Below are positions 12,428-20,621 of a stretch of 64,000 bases of DNA, in pieces. Position 1 is the stretch's first letter, and every line of letters begins with the position of its first letter. The DNA lies in the NCBI RefSeq assembly GCF_000264295.1, contig NZ_AJXT01000007.1, positions 25,268 to 89,267 on the forward strand. The letters are read 5' to 3'. A program made the translations under genes and the position numbers. Under the pieces are notes generated by a model. The model was not told the origin of the DNA. It saw only the letters and a list, made by a program, of their open reading frames with translations, and made no database searches. The DNA is from Rhodanobacter spathiphylli B39 (GTDB taxonomy: Bacteria > Pseudomonadota > Gammaproteobacteria > Xanthomonadales > Rhodanobacteraceae).

Positions 12428-13192
12428 ATGCTCAACCTGATTACCCATGCCAATGCGATCCGCGAGATCCAGCTCGCCCGGCCGCCGGTCAACGCGCTGG
12501 ATCTGGACCTGGTGCGCGGACTGCGCGGCGCCATCGAAGCGGCCGTCCTCGACGACGCCCGCGGCATCGTGCTGTCCGGCGCGCAGGGCCTGTTCTCCGC
12601 CGGTGTCGACGTGCCCGCGCTGCTCGCCTGCGACCGGGCCGGCGTGCGCGAATACTGGCGCGAGTTCTTCGCCCTGTGCGCCACGCTGGCACGCTGCCCG
12701 ATCCCGCTGGTCGCCGCGATCACCGGCCACAGTCCGGCCGGTGGCGCGGTCCTGGCGCTGTTCTGCGACTACCGCGTGATGGCTTCTGGCCCATTCCGGA
12801 TCGGCCTCAACGAAGTGCAGGTGGGCCTGATCGTGCCCGAATCGATCCAGCTGGCATTGCGCCGAATCGTGGGCACTTACCGTGCCGAACGCCTGCTGGT
12901 GGCCGGGGCGATGATCGAATCGGACGCGGCACTGGCCTGCGGCTTCGTCGACGAACTGACCGGCGTGGACCAGGTCGTTACCCGCGCCCTGCACTGGCTG
13001 GGCGAGCTGCTGGCGCTGCCGTCGAACGCCATGCTGACCACCCGCCGGCTGGCCCGTGCCGACCTGGCCGGCGCCTATGCCGACGTCGACGCGCTGCCGC
13101 TGGATGAATTCGTCGACGCGTTCTTCCATCCGGAAACGCAGGCGGTGCTGCAGGCGCTGGTGGCGAAACTGAAGAGCAAGAGCGAGAAGTGA
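12428..13192 (+). CDS. Crotonase-fold Delta3,Delta2-enoyl-CoA isomerase, ECI1/DCI-like
   Basis: 254 residues of crotonase fold. The oxyanion-hole segments are GAQGLFSAGVDVPAL and ITGHSPAGGAVLALFCDYRVMA. The usual hydratase glutamate in GGGxE is absent, while IGLNEVQVGLIVP keeps the second one. The string CDYR-MA ... IGLNE-Q-G-I closely resembles mitochondrial ECI1, which shifts double bonds during beta-oxidation of unsaturated fatty acids. Isomerase is therefore more likely than hydratase. Compare the true hydratase at 15830, which has both glutamates. Confidence 0.75.
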   Translation: MLNLITHANAIREIQLARPPVNALDLDLVRGLRGAIEAAVLDDARGIVLSGAQGLFSAGVDVPALLACDRAGVREYWREFFALCATLARCPIPLVAAITGHSPAGGAVLALFCDYRVMASGPFRIGLNEVQVGLIVPESIQLALRRIVGTYRAERLLVAGAMIESDAALACGFVDELTGVDQVVTRALHWLGELLALPSNAMLTTRRLARADLAGAYADVDALPLDEFVDAFFHPETQAVLQALVAKLKSKSEK

Positions 13193-13198
13193 GTGGCG

Positions 13199-13251
13199 AG
13201 GAGTGAGAAGAGAAAGTGGGAGTCGATAGCTCTATCTCGCTTCTCACTCCT
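13199..13251. terminator. Bidirectional hairpin between convergent genes
   Basis: AGGAGTGAGAAG (13199-13210) and its exact complement CTTCTCACTCCT (13240-13251) form a 12-bp stem between the isomerase and sulfurtransferase stops. Repeats of GAGTGAG/CTCACTC flank it. It may terminate both genes; its short-period repetitive make-up is like the 4084-4164 structure. Confidence 0.55.
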
Positions 13252-13257
13252 CTTCAC

Positions 13258-14112
13258 TCACTCCTCGCCCTTGGCCACCGGCCGCGACGGGTCGCTGACC
13301 CAGCCGCTCCATGACGGCGCGTACAGCCGCGAGCCGTGCAGGCCGGCATGTTCCATCGCCAGCAGGTTGTAGCAGGCGGTGACGCCGGAGCCGCACATGT
13401 GCACGACCTGGTCGGGCGTGGCGTCGCCCAGCACCGCCGCGAATTCCTGGCGCAGCTGCGCCGGCGACTTGAAACGGCCGTCGGCCTGCAGGTTGTCGAC
13501 GTACGGGCGGTTGCGGGCGCCGGGCACGTGGCCGGCGGCGCGATCCAGCGGCTCGACCTCGCCGCGATAGCGGGCGCCGGCACGGGCATCGATCAGCAGC
13601 GGCGCCGGCGCGGCATGCAGGGCCACGTGGTCGACGATCACCTGGCTCGCGTCGCGGGGCAACGCCACCTCGGTCGTCGCACGCGGATGGACGTCCGTTT
13701 CCAGTGGCAGGCCAGCGGCCTGCCATGCGGCGATGCCGCCATCGAGCACCGCCACGTTGTGCACGCCGGCCAGTCGCAGCAGCCACCACAGACGGGCTGC
13801 CGCCAGCGCGCCCGGGCCAGCGTCATAGCAGACCACCTGCAAGCCCGGCTTCCAGCCCCAGCGACCGAGCACGGCGTTGAAGGCCGACGTCGACGGCAGG
13901 GGATGCCGGCCCAGTCCCTCGGGCACGCGCGACATGTCGGATAGATCGCGTTCCAGATCGGCGAACACCGCGCCGGGAATGTGGCCGGCCAGATAGGTGC
14001 GCTCGCCTTGCGTGCGGTCGGCCAGGTCGACGCGGCAGTCGACGACCAGCACCTCGTCGGACGACAGCGCGGCCAGTGCATCGACATCGATCAGGGTGGT
14101 CTTCAGCGTCAT
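13258..14112 (-). CDS. sseA: 3-mercaptopyruvate/thiosulfate sulfurtransferase
   Basis: 284 residues with two rhodanese domains: an inactive N-terminal one (about 5-135) and a C-terminal one with the catalytic loop CGSGVTACYN (Cys near residue 240). CGSGVTA is the SseA-type loop, which favours 3-mercaptopyruvate as sulfur donor, with possible action on thiosulfate. The start ATG overlaps the stop of the upstream NUDIX gene by 4 bp, so it is the last gene of a DUF1289-NUDIX-sseA operon. Confidence 0.9.
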   Translation of the reverse strand: MTLKTTLIDVDALAALSSDEVLVVDCRVDLADRTQGERTYLAGHIPGAVFADLERDLSDMSRVPEGLGRHPLPSTSAFNAVLGRWGWKPGLQVVCYDAGPGALAAARLWWLLRLAGVHNVAVLDGGIAAWQAAGLPLETDVHPRATTEVALPRDASQVIVDHVALHAAPAPLLIDARAGARYRGEVEPLDRAAGHVPGARNRPYVDNLQADGRFKSPAQLRQEFAAVLGDATPDQVVHMCGSGVTACYNLLAMEHAGLHGSRLYAPSWSGWVSDPSRPVAKGEE

Positions 14113-14714
14113 GTCCGTCCCATCCTCTGCAGCAGGTTGTGGAGCATCGAGGCGGTGGCGCCCCAGATGCGATGACCGCCGTGGACGAATTCCACCATCG
14201 GCCGGGTCTGGCCGCGGAACTCCATCGTGTAGCGGCGCAGGTTGGCCGGCTCCAGCAGGAACGCCAGCGGCACTTCGAAGACTTCGGAGACTTCATCGGG
14301 CGCCGGATACAGCTGCGCACCGACGTCGATGCTGGCCACCACCGGGGTGATGCAGAAGCCGCTGATGGTCTCGAAACGGTCGAGGTAGCCCAGCGGCTTC
14401 ACCAACTGGCGATCCAGCCCGATCTCCTCTTCGCTCTCGCGCAGCGCGGTGGCCAGTGCGTCGTCGTCGGCGGGATCGGTGCCGCCACCGGGAAAGGCCA
14501 CCTGGCCGGCGTGTGCCTGCAGGTTGTCGTTGCGCACGGTGAGCACCAGCCGTGGCTGCACGCCTTCGCGAAAGCCCACCAGCACGGCCGCCGGCCGGCG
14601 CTCGGTGGTGCCCAGCAGCTGCGTCATGTCCGCATGGTTCCAGCCCGGGCCGGTCGGCGGCGACGACAATGGCAGCAAGGCGTCGATCAGGCCATCGATG
14701 CGGTCGTCGATCAT
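14109..14714 (-). CDS. CoA pyrophosphatase, NUDIX hydrolase
   Basis: 201 residues from the ATG at 14714, which overlaps the stop of the upstream DUF1289 gene (ATGA). The NUDIX box GGGTDPADDDALATALRES followed by EEEIGL matches GX5EX7REUXEEXGU. The N-terminal PAAVLVGF...LVLTVRNDNLQAHAGQVAFPGG is the NudL/YeaB signature of CoA and acyl-CoA pyrophosphatases. It probably hydrolyses CoA-type nucleotides in the cytoplasm. An in-frame start at 14813 would overlap most of DUF1289 and is rejected. Confidence 0.85.
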   Translation of the reverse strand: MIDDRIDGLIDALLPLSSPPTGPGWNHADMTQLLGTTERRPAAVLVGFREGVQPRLVLTVRNDNLQAHAGQVAFPGGGTDPADDDALATALRESEEEIGLDRQLVKPLGYLDRFETISGFCITPVVASIDVGAQLYPAPDEVSEVFEVPLAFLLEPANLRRYTMEFRGQTRPMVEFVHGGHRIWGATASMLHNLLQRMGRT

Positions 14715-14914
14715 GGTTGCCGGCGCAATGGCAGGACCTGCTGCATCACGTACCGGCGTTCGGCCTGGCTCATCATGCGCCAGCGGCCGATCTCCTCGCC
14801 GCTGCGCTGGCAACCGATGCAGTAGCCCCGCGGGTCCAGCCGGCAGGTGCCGATGCAGGGCGTCAGCGGGGCATCGGGGGCGGCATCTTCAGCGCGGGCG
14901 GGATCGTTCGACAT
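14711..14914 (-). CDS. DUF1289 small cysteine-motif protein
   Basis: 67 residues with CIGTCRLDPRGYCIGCQRSGEEIGRW, the C-x3-C-x7-C-x2-C pattern of DUF1289 proteins. Four cysteines suggest a small metal- or Fe-S-binding fold, but no function is established. It is first in the compact DUF1289-NUDIX-sseA cluster and overlaps the NUDIX start by 4 bp. Confidence 0.85.
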   Translation of the reverse strand: MSNDPARAEDAAPDAPLTPCIGTCRLDPRGYCIGCQRSGEEIGRWRMMSQAERRYVMQQVLPLRRQP

Positions 14915-14941
14915 GACCCCGGGATGTTATCACCGCAGGGG

Positions 14942-15670
14942 TCACGGCCGGGCCGGATCGGACTTGATCGCCAGCAGTTCGATCTCGAAAACGAGTGCCT
15001 CGTTCGGACCGATGCGCGGCAGCGCGCCCGCCTCGCCGTAGGCCAGCCGCGGCGGAATCACCACCTTCCAGCGGTCGCCGGTATGCATGCGGGGAATCAC
15101 GTCCTGCCAGCCGGGAATCACCTTGTCGACGCTGAAACTGACCGGCGCCCCATGTGCCCAGGTGCTGTCGAACTCGGTGCCATCGATCAGCATGCCGCGA
15201 TAGTTCACCGTGACCAGGCTGGTCACGGTGGGACTGACCTTGCCGTCACCCTTGCTCAACACCCGGTACTGGATGCCCGACGGCAACTGCACCACGCCGG
15301 GCTGCTGCCGGTTGCTGGCCAGGTAGGCGGCGCTCTTGCGTGCATTCGCCGCGGCGATCCGCTTGAACTCGCTCAGTGCCTCGGCGTGCATCTGCTGGTC
15401 GAGGCGCTGCAGCTGCTGGTGCATCTCCTGCATCGACACGCCGGGCCGCCGCCTGGCGTAGGCATCCTCGATCGCCTTCACCAGCACCGGGATCTCCACA
15501 TCGGGCTTGCCGTCGGCGAACTGGCTGCCGATCTGGTAACCGATCGCGTACGACAGGCTGGCCTTGTCCGTTCGCGCCGGTGCCGGAGCAGCGCTCTGGG
15601 CGCAGGCCGCGCCGGCAACCAGCAGCAGGCCGAACGCGGCGCAACGCAGATGTGTGATGCCTTGTTCCAC
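14942..15670 (-). CDS. FKBP-type peptidyl-prolyl isomerase, periplasmic FkpA/Mip-like
   Basis: 242 residues starting at GTG 15670, preceded by GGAAGGA at ideal spacing; the longer ATG form from 15781 lacks this. Hydrophobic CAAFGLLLVAGAACAQS is a signal or lipoprotein-like N-terminus. Next comes a helical dimerisation domain (SYAIGYQIGSQF..., residues about 35-115) and then the FKBP domain (VTVNYRGMLIDGTEFDSTW...VIPGWQDVI...IPPRLAYGE). This is the FkpA/Mip architecture, which folds periplasmic and outer-membrane proteins. It stands alone. Confidence 0.88.
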   Translation of the reverse strand: MEQGITHLRCAAFGLLLVAGAACAQSAAPAPARTDKASLSYAIGYQIGSQFADGKPDVEIPVLVKAIEDAYARRRPGVSMQEMHQQLQRLDQQMHAEALSEFKRIAAANARKSAAYLASNRQQPGVVQLPSGIQYRVLSKGDGKVSPTVTSLVTVNYRGMLIDGTEFDSTWAHGAPVSFSVDKVIPGWQDVIPRMHTGDRWKVVIPPRLAYGEAGALPRIGPNEALVFEIELLAIKSDPARP

Positions 15671-15829
15671 CGATCCTTCCTCTCGCCGGTGCGAGCCTTG
15701 ATCCCGAGCAAACATCCTAAGCGGTTCGCGCGGCCCGTGCAGCGGATCGCGCCCGTGGCTTGAGAAACCCGGCGGCGGCAAAGGTTCCCGCTGCTACCAT
15801 CGGCGGCTTGCCACTGTTAGGAGCCAGCC

Positions 15830-16612
15830 ATGGCCTATCGCAATCTCGAAATCGGCAACCGCGGTGCCGTGCGCACCATCGTCGTCAACCGTCCGGACAA
15901 GCTCAACGCATTGAACCGCGACACCTTGAACGAACTGACCCTCGCCTTCGCGCAGGCCGGCCAGGACGACGCCGTGCGCGTCGTGGTGCTGACCGGCGCG
16001 GGCGAGAAGGCCTTCGTCGCCGGCGCCGACATCGCCGAGATGAACGGCTATACGCCGGTGCAGGCCCAGGGCTTCTCGCGTACCGGCCAGCACCTGATGA
16101 GCTCGATCGAGCGGCTGGGCAAGCCGGTCATCGCCCGTATCCAGGGCTTCGCACTGGGCGGCGGCATGGAGCTGGCGATGGCCTGCCACCTGCGTGTGGC
16201 CAGCGAGAAGGCGAAATTCGGCCAGCCGGAAATCAACCTCGGTCTGATCCCCGGCTTCGGCGGCACCCAGCGCCTGCTGCGCCTGGCCGGCCGCGGCGCC
16301 GCGCTGGAACTGTGCCTGACCGGCGCGGTGATCAACGCGCAGCGCGCGTTCGAGCTGGGCATCGTCACCCGCGTGGTCGCGCCCGAGGCGCTGGACGAGG
16401 CGGTCGACGGGCTGGCCGATCAGCTGGCTGCTGCCGCGCCGTTGGCCGCGGCCGGCATCCTCGACGCGGTGCTGCAAGGTGGCGAAACCGCCATCGACCA
16501 GGGCCTGGAATTCGAAACCCAGGGCTTCGCGCTGGCGTTTTCCACCGAGGACATGCGCGAAGGCACCGGTGCGTTCCTGGAAAAGCGCAAGGCGGAGTTC
16601 AAGGGGCGCTGA
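15830..16612 (+). CDS. Enoyl-CoA hydratase
   Basis: 260 residues of crotonase fold, preceded by TAGGAG. Both catalytic glutamates are present: GGGMELAMAC and PEINLGLIPGFGGTQRL. FVAGADIAEM is the usual oxyanion-hole segment. It should hydrate trans-2-enoyl-CoA in fatty-acid or amino-acid degradation. It is monocistronic and convergent with the DUF1684 pair across the 16623 hairpin. Confidence 0.92.
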   Translation: MAYRNLEIGNRGAVRTIVVNRPDKLNALNRDTLNELTLAFAQAGQDDAVRVVVLTGAGEKAFVAGADIAEMNGYTPVQAQGFSRTGQHLMSSIERLGKPVIARIQGFALGGGMELAMACHLRVASEKAKFGQPEINLGLIPGFGGTQRLLRLAGRGAALELCLTGAVINAQRAFELGIVTRVVAPEALDEAVDGLADQLAAAAPLAAAGILDAVLQGGETAIDQGLEFETQGFALAFSTEDMREGTGAFLEKRKAEFKGR

Positions 16613-16622
16613 GCCCCCACGC

Positions 16623-16643
16623 AGGGCAGGCGCTGCCTGCCCT
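16623..16643. terminator. Bidirectional hairpin
   Basis: AGGGCAGGC-GCT-GCCTGCCCT, a perfect 9-bp stem with a 3-base loop. It starts 10 bp after the enoyl-CoA hydratase stop and touches the last codon of the convergent DUF1684 gene. There is no T tract. Confidence 0.5.
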
Positions 16644-17550
16644 ACTTTCCGGCTTCGTCGAACTTCTTCTCGCCCGCGGTCACCGCCAGCTTCAGGCGAT
16701 TCTCCGGCGGCGCCAGCGGGCAGACCACGTGCGGCGTGACCGCGCACGGCGGGTTCTCGGCCAGGTTGAAATCCAGCACGAGCTTGCCGTTCTTCGGCGC
16801 GGCCGCGTACAGGAAGCGGGCGCCGCCATAGGTCAGCTTCCCCGCCGTGCGGTCGCTGAAGACGAAGAACAGCCGGCCGTCCTCTTCGATCGGCAGCAGC
16901 TCGTAGCTGCGGCCGTCACGCCGGAATACCGCCTTGCCGGCGATCGGCGTATCGCTCACGGTGCCGGTGACGTAGGCCATCTTCAACGTGTGCGACGGCT
17001 TGAACGGCACCCAGTCTGCCTCGATCCGCCAGGACGGATCGATCGGGAAATAGTCGAAGCCCGGGAAGTGCGTGCGCAGCGGCGCGTTGTTGTCCTTCAC
17101 CCGCAAGCCGCGCTGCGCGCCGTTCTCGATCACGTAGAGATAGCTGCTGCCGAAACCCACCCGGGTCGGTCGCTGCTTGCCGTCGGAACCTTGCGTGCGC
17201 AAGATGTTGTCGATCGCCGCCGGTGCGCCGTCGACGGTGATGCCGCGGGTATCCGCCAGATGCAGCCTGACCTGCCCGTCCGTCGCCAGCTCCAGCACGC
17301 CCAGGTGCGCAGGGGCACCGGAGACGGGGAAGTGGTTGTCCGGCGCACTGCCCACGCTGTTCGATCCGGGCTCCAGCCAACCCGACGCAGTCAACGCCAG
17401 ATAGCCGTCCATCTGCCTGAGTTGCTCGACCCGCTCGCTGCGCGCGCGTTGCACCGAGGCGACGTAATCAGCCGGCGTGGCCGCCGGCGCGGAGAATGCC
17501 AGCCACAGGCCCAGCGCGACCAGCGCGCTCCTTTCAGTGATGCGAGCCAC
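16642..17550 (-). CDS. DUF1684 protein, second of a tandem pair
   Basis: 302 residues with a signal peptide (ERSALVALGLWLAFSAPAAT). The DUF1684 core is visible as YGGARFLYA and NPPCAVTPHVVCPLAPPENRL near the C-terminus. It has the same length as, and clear homology to, the next gene (RVEQLRQMDGYLALTASGWLEPG against RVGRLTAADGWLSLIGLEWLQPG). The start overlaps the upstream paralogue by 17 bp, so the two are co-translated. DUF1684 has no assigned activity. Confidence 0.85.
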   Translation of the reverse strand: MARITERSALVALGLWLAFSAPAATPADYVASVQRARSERVEQLRQMDGYLALTASGWLEPGSNSVGSAPDNHFPVSGAPAHLGVLELATDGQVRLHLADTRGITVDGAPAAIDNILRTQGSDGKQRPTRVGFGSSYLYVIENGAQRGLRVKDNNAPLRTHFPGFDYFPIDPSWRIEADWVPFKPSHTLKMAYVTGTVSDTPIAGKAVFRRDGRSYELLPIEEDGRLFFVFSDRTAGKLTYGGARFLYAAAPKNGKLVLDFNLAENPPCAVTPHVVCPLAPPENRLKLAVTAGEKKFDEAGK

Positions 17551-18442
17551 GATAATTCTTCTCGCCCGCGGTCACGCGCAGATCCAGCCGGTTCTCCGGC
17601 GGCGCCAGCGGACAGGTGGCGAAACCGGTGAACGCGCACGGCGGGTTGTAGGCCTTGTTGAAGTCCAGCACGACTTTGCCGTCCTTCGGCGGGTCGATGT
17701 ACAGGAATCGCGCCGCGCCGTAGGTTTCCTTGCCGCTGGTACGGTCGGCGAAGACGATGAAATACTGCGCGTCGCCCGGTTCCTCGATCACCGGCAGCAA
17801 CTCGAAATGCTTGCCGTCGCGGGTGAACTCCAGCTTGCCCGGCACCGGGTACTTGTCGATGGTGCCGATCACCGAGCCCATCTCCAGCGTCTCGCCCGGC
17901 TGCGCCGGCACCCAGGTCGCCTCGATCCGCCAGGAGGGATCGATCGGGAACGAGTCGATGCCGAGGAAGTGCTTGCGCGAGGGCGCTTCGCTGTCCTTCA
18001 CTCGCAGGCCCTTGCGGCCGTCGCGATCGATCACGTAGAAGCTCACCGTGCCGAACGCCACCTTCGTCGGCGCCGCCTCTGCGGTGGCGTGCGCATCATC
18101 CACCAGCACCGCTTCGCTGACGGCCTTGCCGTCGATCGTGGCGTGGCTGTCCTGGTCCAGCGCGATTCGCATGCTGCCATCGGTCGCCAGCGTGACCACA
18201 CCGAGATGGGCCGGCCCGGCGGTCAGCACGATGTCGTTGTCGGCGGCGCTGCCGACCCGGTTGGCGCCCGGCTGCAGCCACTCCAGCCCGATCAGGCTGA
18301 GCCAGCCGTCCGCGGCGGTAAGCCGTCCCACACGGCCGGCATGCCACTGTTCGATGCCCTGCGTGTAGTTATCGATGTCGGTGGCGTGCACGGTAGCGAC
18401 TCCCAGAATGGCGGCGGCAACAAAAAGGCTGTTACGGAGCAT
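17534..18442 (-). CDS. DUF1684 protein, first of a tandem pair
   Basis: 302 residues: signal peptide (LRNSLFVAAAILGVATVHA), then the DUF1684 fold ending NPPCAFTGFATCPLAPPENRLDLRVTAGEKNYRG. This closely matches the downstream paralogue. The product should be exported. The conserved two cysteines of the CAFT-CPL motif are kept in both. It lies 34 bp downstream of mutL on the same strand but is probably unrelated to repair. Confidence 0.85.
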   Translation of the reverse strand: MLRNSLFVAAAILGVATVHATDIDNYTQGIEQWHAGRVGRLTAADGWLSLIGLEWLQPGANRVGSAADNDIVLTAGPAHLGVVTLATDGSMRIALDQDSHATIDGKAVSEAVLVDDAHATAEAAPTKVAFGTVSFYVIDRDGRKGLRVKDSEAPSRKHFLGIDSFPIDPSWRIEATWVPAQPGETLEMGSVIGTIDKYPVPGKLEFTRDGKHFELLPVIEEPGDAQYFIVFADRTSGKETYGAARFLYIDPPKDGKVVLDFNKAYNPPCAFTGFATCPLAPPENRLDLRVTAGEKNYRGSHH

Positions 18443-18476
18443 CGGTTTCTCCAGTGAAACATTTCTCGACGGCGCG

Positions 18477-20288
18477 TCAGCGACCGCGCATGAACAACCG
18501 GTCCAGCTCGGGCAGGCTCAGTTGCACCCAGGTCGGACGCCCATGATTGCATTGTCCGGAACGCTCGGTCGCCTCCATTTCGCGCAGCAAGGCATTCATC
18601 TCGGGCAGGGTCAGGCGCCGGCCGGCACGGACCGAGCCGTGGCAGGCCATGGTGGACAGCAGTTCGTTTTCCAGTTCCTGCAGCCGACGCGAGCAGCCGT
18701 GCTGGGCCAGTTCGGACAACACGTCACGGCTGAGCTGGGCCACGTCGGCACCTTCCAGCAGCGCCGGGATGCGCCGCACCACGATCGTGGCCGGGCCGCT
18801 GCGCGAAAGTTCCAGGCCCCAGTCGGCCAGCGCCTCGGCGTGTTCCTCGGCGGCGGCGGCCTCTCTGGCGCTGACTGCCAAGCTCAACGGCACCAGCAGC
18901 ATCTGCGAGCGCAGGTTGCTGCCGACGCGGCCGGACTTCAGCTTCTCGTAGGTGATCCGCTCGTGCGCCGCGTGCATGTCGACCAGCACCAGCCCGTGCG
19001 CGTTCTCGGCCAGCACGAAGATGCTTTTCAGTTGCGCGATGGCGAAACCCAGCGGCGGCGCCTCGCCTTCGGCCGACTCCGGCAGCGGCGCCGCAGCCGC
19101 AGGCACGAACGAAGGCTGGCCCAGCAACGCGGCATAGTCGGCCAGTGGTTCCTCACGCGTGCCCAGGCCCAGCCGACTCTGGCTGGACGCACTGGGCCAC
19201 GCTGACGGATACGCGGCGGCCACCGGCGCCGGATGGGCCTGGGCCGGCATCGGAACAGCTTCCGTCACCGGCAGCGTGCCCAGCCCCGCCCGCGTCTGCG
19301 CCAACGCCTCGTGCAGGGTGCGAAACAGGAAGTCATGCACCAGCCGCTGCTCGCGGAAGCGCACCTCGTGCTTGGCCGGGTGCACGTTCACGTCGACGCC
19401 GGCCGGGTCCAGCTCCAGATACAGCACGAACACCGCATGGCGGCCGTGGAACAGCACGTCGGCATATGCCTGGCGCACCGCATGGGCCACGATGCGGTCG
19501 CGCACCAGCCGGCCGTTCACGTAGAAATACTGCGAGTCGGCCTGCGCCCGCGACGCGGTCGGCAGGCCGACCCAGCCGGACAGGTGCAGGCCCGCCGCCG
19601 CGTGGTCGATACGCAGGCTTTGCGCCGGAAATTCATCGCCAAGCACCTCGGCCACCCGTTGCAATTGCGCCTGCTGATCGCGGGCGGCCTTCCAGATGCG
19701 CACCGGCTTGCCGTTGTGGCTGAGCCGGAATTCCACCGAGCCGCGGGCCAGCGCCAGCGACTTCAGCAAGTCGTCGACATGCGCGAACTCGGTGCGTTCG
19801 GCACGCATGAATTTCCGTCGCGCCGGCACGTTGTAGAACAGGTCGCGCACCTCGACGCTGGTGCCGGAAGGATGCTGCGCCGGGCGCGCCGCCTGCAGCT
19901 TGCCGCCGTCGACCTCGATGCGGAACGCGGCGTCCTGGTCGCGCACGCGCGAAGTCAGCGCGAAACGCGACACCGACGATACCGAGGCCAGCGCCTCGCC
20001 CCGGAAACCCATGCTGGCGACATGCTCCAGGTCGTCGAAGCTGCCGATCTTGCTGGTCGCGTGCGAGGCTACCGCCAGCGGCAGCTCGTCAACATGGATG
20101 CCGCCGCCGTCATCGCGCACCCGGATCAGTCGGGCGCCGCCGGCCTCGATATCCACCTCGATGCGCGTGGCCCCGGCGTCGAGGCTGTTCTCGACCAGTT
20201 CCTTGACCACCGAGGAAGGCCGCTCGATGACTTCGCCGGCGGCGATCTGGTTGATGAGTTCGGGGGGAAGCAGGCGGATGACGGTCAT
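18477..20288 (-). CDS. mutL: DNA mismatch repair protein MutL
   Basis: 603 residues. The N-terminal GHKL ATPase has [18 protein letters not shown] and [10 protein letters not shown], followed by the linker and C-terminal dimerisation domain ([16 protein letters not shown] onward). I see no DQHAxxExxxxE endonuclease motif; [13 protein letters not shown] has related spacing but lacks the full acidic signature. The protein couples MutS recognition to strand incision. The start context is unusual: TAAAGT lies exactly six bases before the ATG, next to a 290-bp repeat element. Confidence 0.97.
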   Translation of the reverse strand: MTVIRLLPPELINQIAAGEVIERPSSVVKELVENSLDAGATRIEVDIEAGGARLIRVRDDGGGIHVDELPLAVASHATSKIGSFDDLEHVASMGFRGEALASVSSVSRFALTSRVRDQDAAFRIEVDGGKLQAARPAQHPSGTSVEVRDLFYNVPARRKFMRAERTEFAHVDDLLKSLALARGSVEFRLSHNGKPVRIWKAARDQQAQLQRVAEVLGDEFPAQSLRIDHAAAGLHLSGWVGLPTASRAQADSQYFYVNGRLVRDRIVAHAVRQAYADVLFHGRHAVFVLYLELDPAGVDVNVHPAKHEVRFREQRLVHDFLFRTLHEALAQTRAGLGTLPVTEAVPMPAQAHPAPVAAAYPSAWPSASSQSRLGLGTREEPLADYAALLGQPSFVPAAAAPLPESAEGEAPPLGFAIAQLKSIFVLAENAHGLVLVDMHAAHERITYEKLKSGRVGSNLRSQMLLVPLSLAVSAREAAAAEEHAEALADWGLELSRSGPATIVVRRIPALLEGADVAQLSRDVLSELAQHGCSRRLQELENELLSTMACHGSVRAGRRLTLPEMNALLREMEATERSGQCNHGRPTWVQLSLPELDRLFMRGR

Positions 20289-20300
20289 CCGCCAACTTTA
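20289..20300 (-). promoter_or_regulatory. Possible mutL leaderless promoter at the repeat boundary
   Basis: TAAAGT (20300-20295, minus) is followed by six bases and then the mutL ATG at 20288. If it is a -10, transcription would start at or next to the ATG. Its upstream edge coincides with the end of the repeat element. Confidence 0.35.
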
Positions 20301-20589
20301 AGGCAACGCTGATCAAGTATCACCACCGTCACCCACCCTCTCTGTTCGCAGACCACAGGGCCGTCGGCGAAGGCAGACTGGCCGTCTGTCGAGACGACGG
20401 ACCGAAGGTATGCGGACAGAGAGAGTGGGCCTCAACTTCTTGAATTTGAAATGATGAGGTGATGACTGGAAGGCCCGCAGCCGATGCCGCGCATCTTGGC
20501 AAGACGGCCAGTCTTGCCAGCGCCACGCAACATCACCTGCGAGCCTTCCAGTCATCATGACGGCGGCGATACTTGATCAGCGTTGCCTT
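20300..20589. repeat. 290-bp structured inverted-repeat element, MITE-like
   Basis: The ends are near-perfect inverted repeats of 32 bp (20300-20331 and 20558-20589; the outer 22 bp match exactly, beginning AAGGCAACGCTGATCAAG). Inside are two further hairpins: arms 20333-20351 with 20411-20429 (CCCACnCTCTCTGT type), and arms 20459-20473 with 20543-20557 (TGATGACTGGAAGGC). Their loops share the self-complementary string AGACTGGCCGTCT. There is no coding sequence, and no clear target-site duplication is seen. It fills the gap between mutL and amiC. Confidence 0.75.
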
Positions 20590-20621
20590 GACAGCGAACA
20601 ACCGCAATGCCGCGGGGCACG

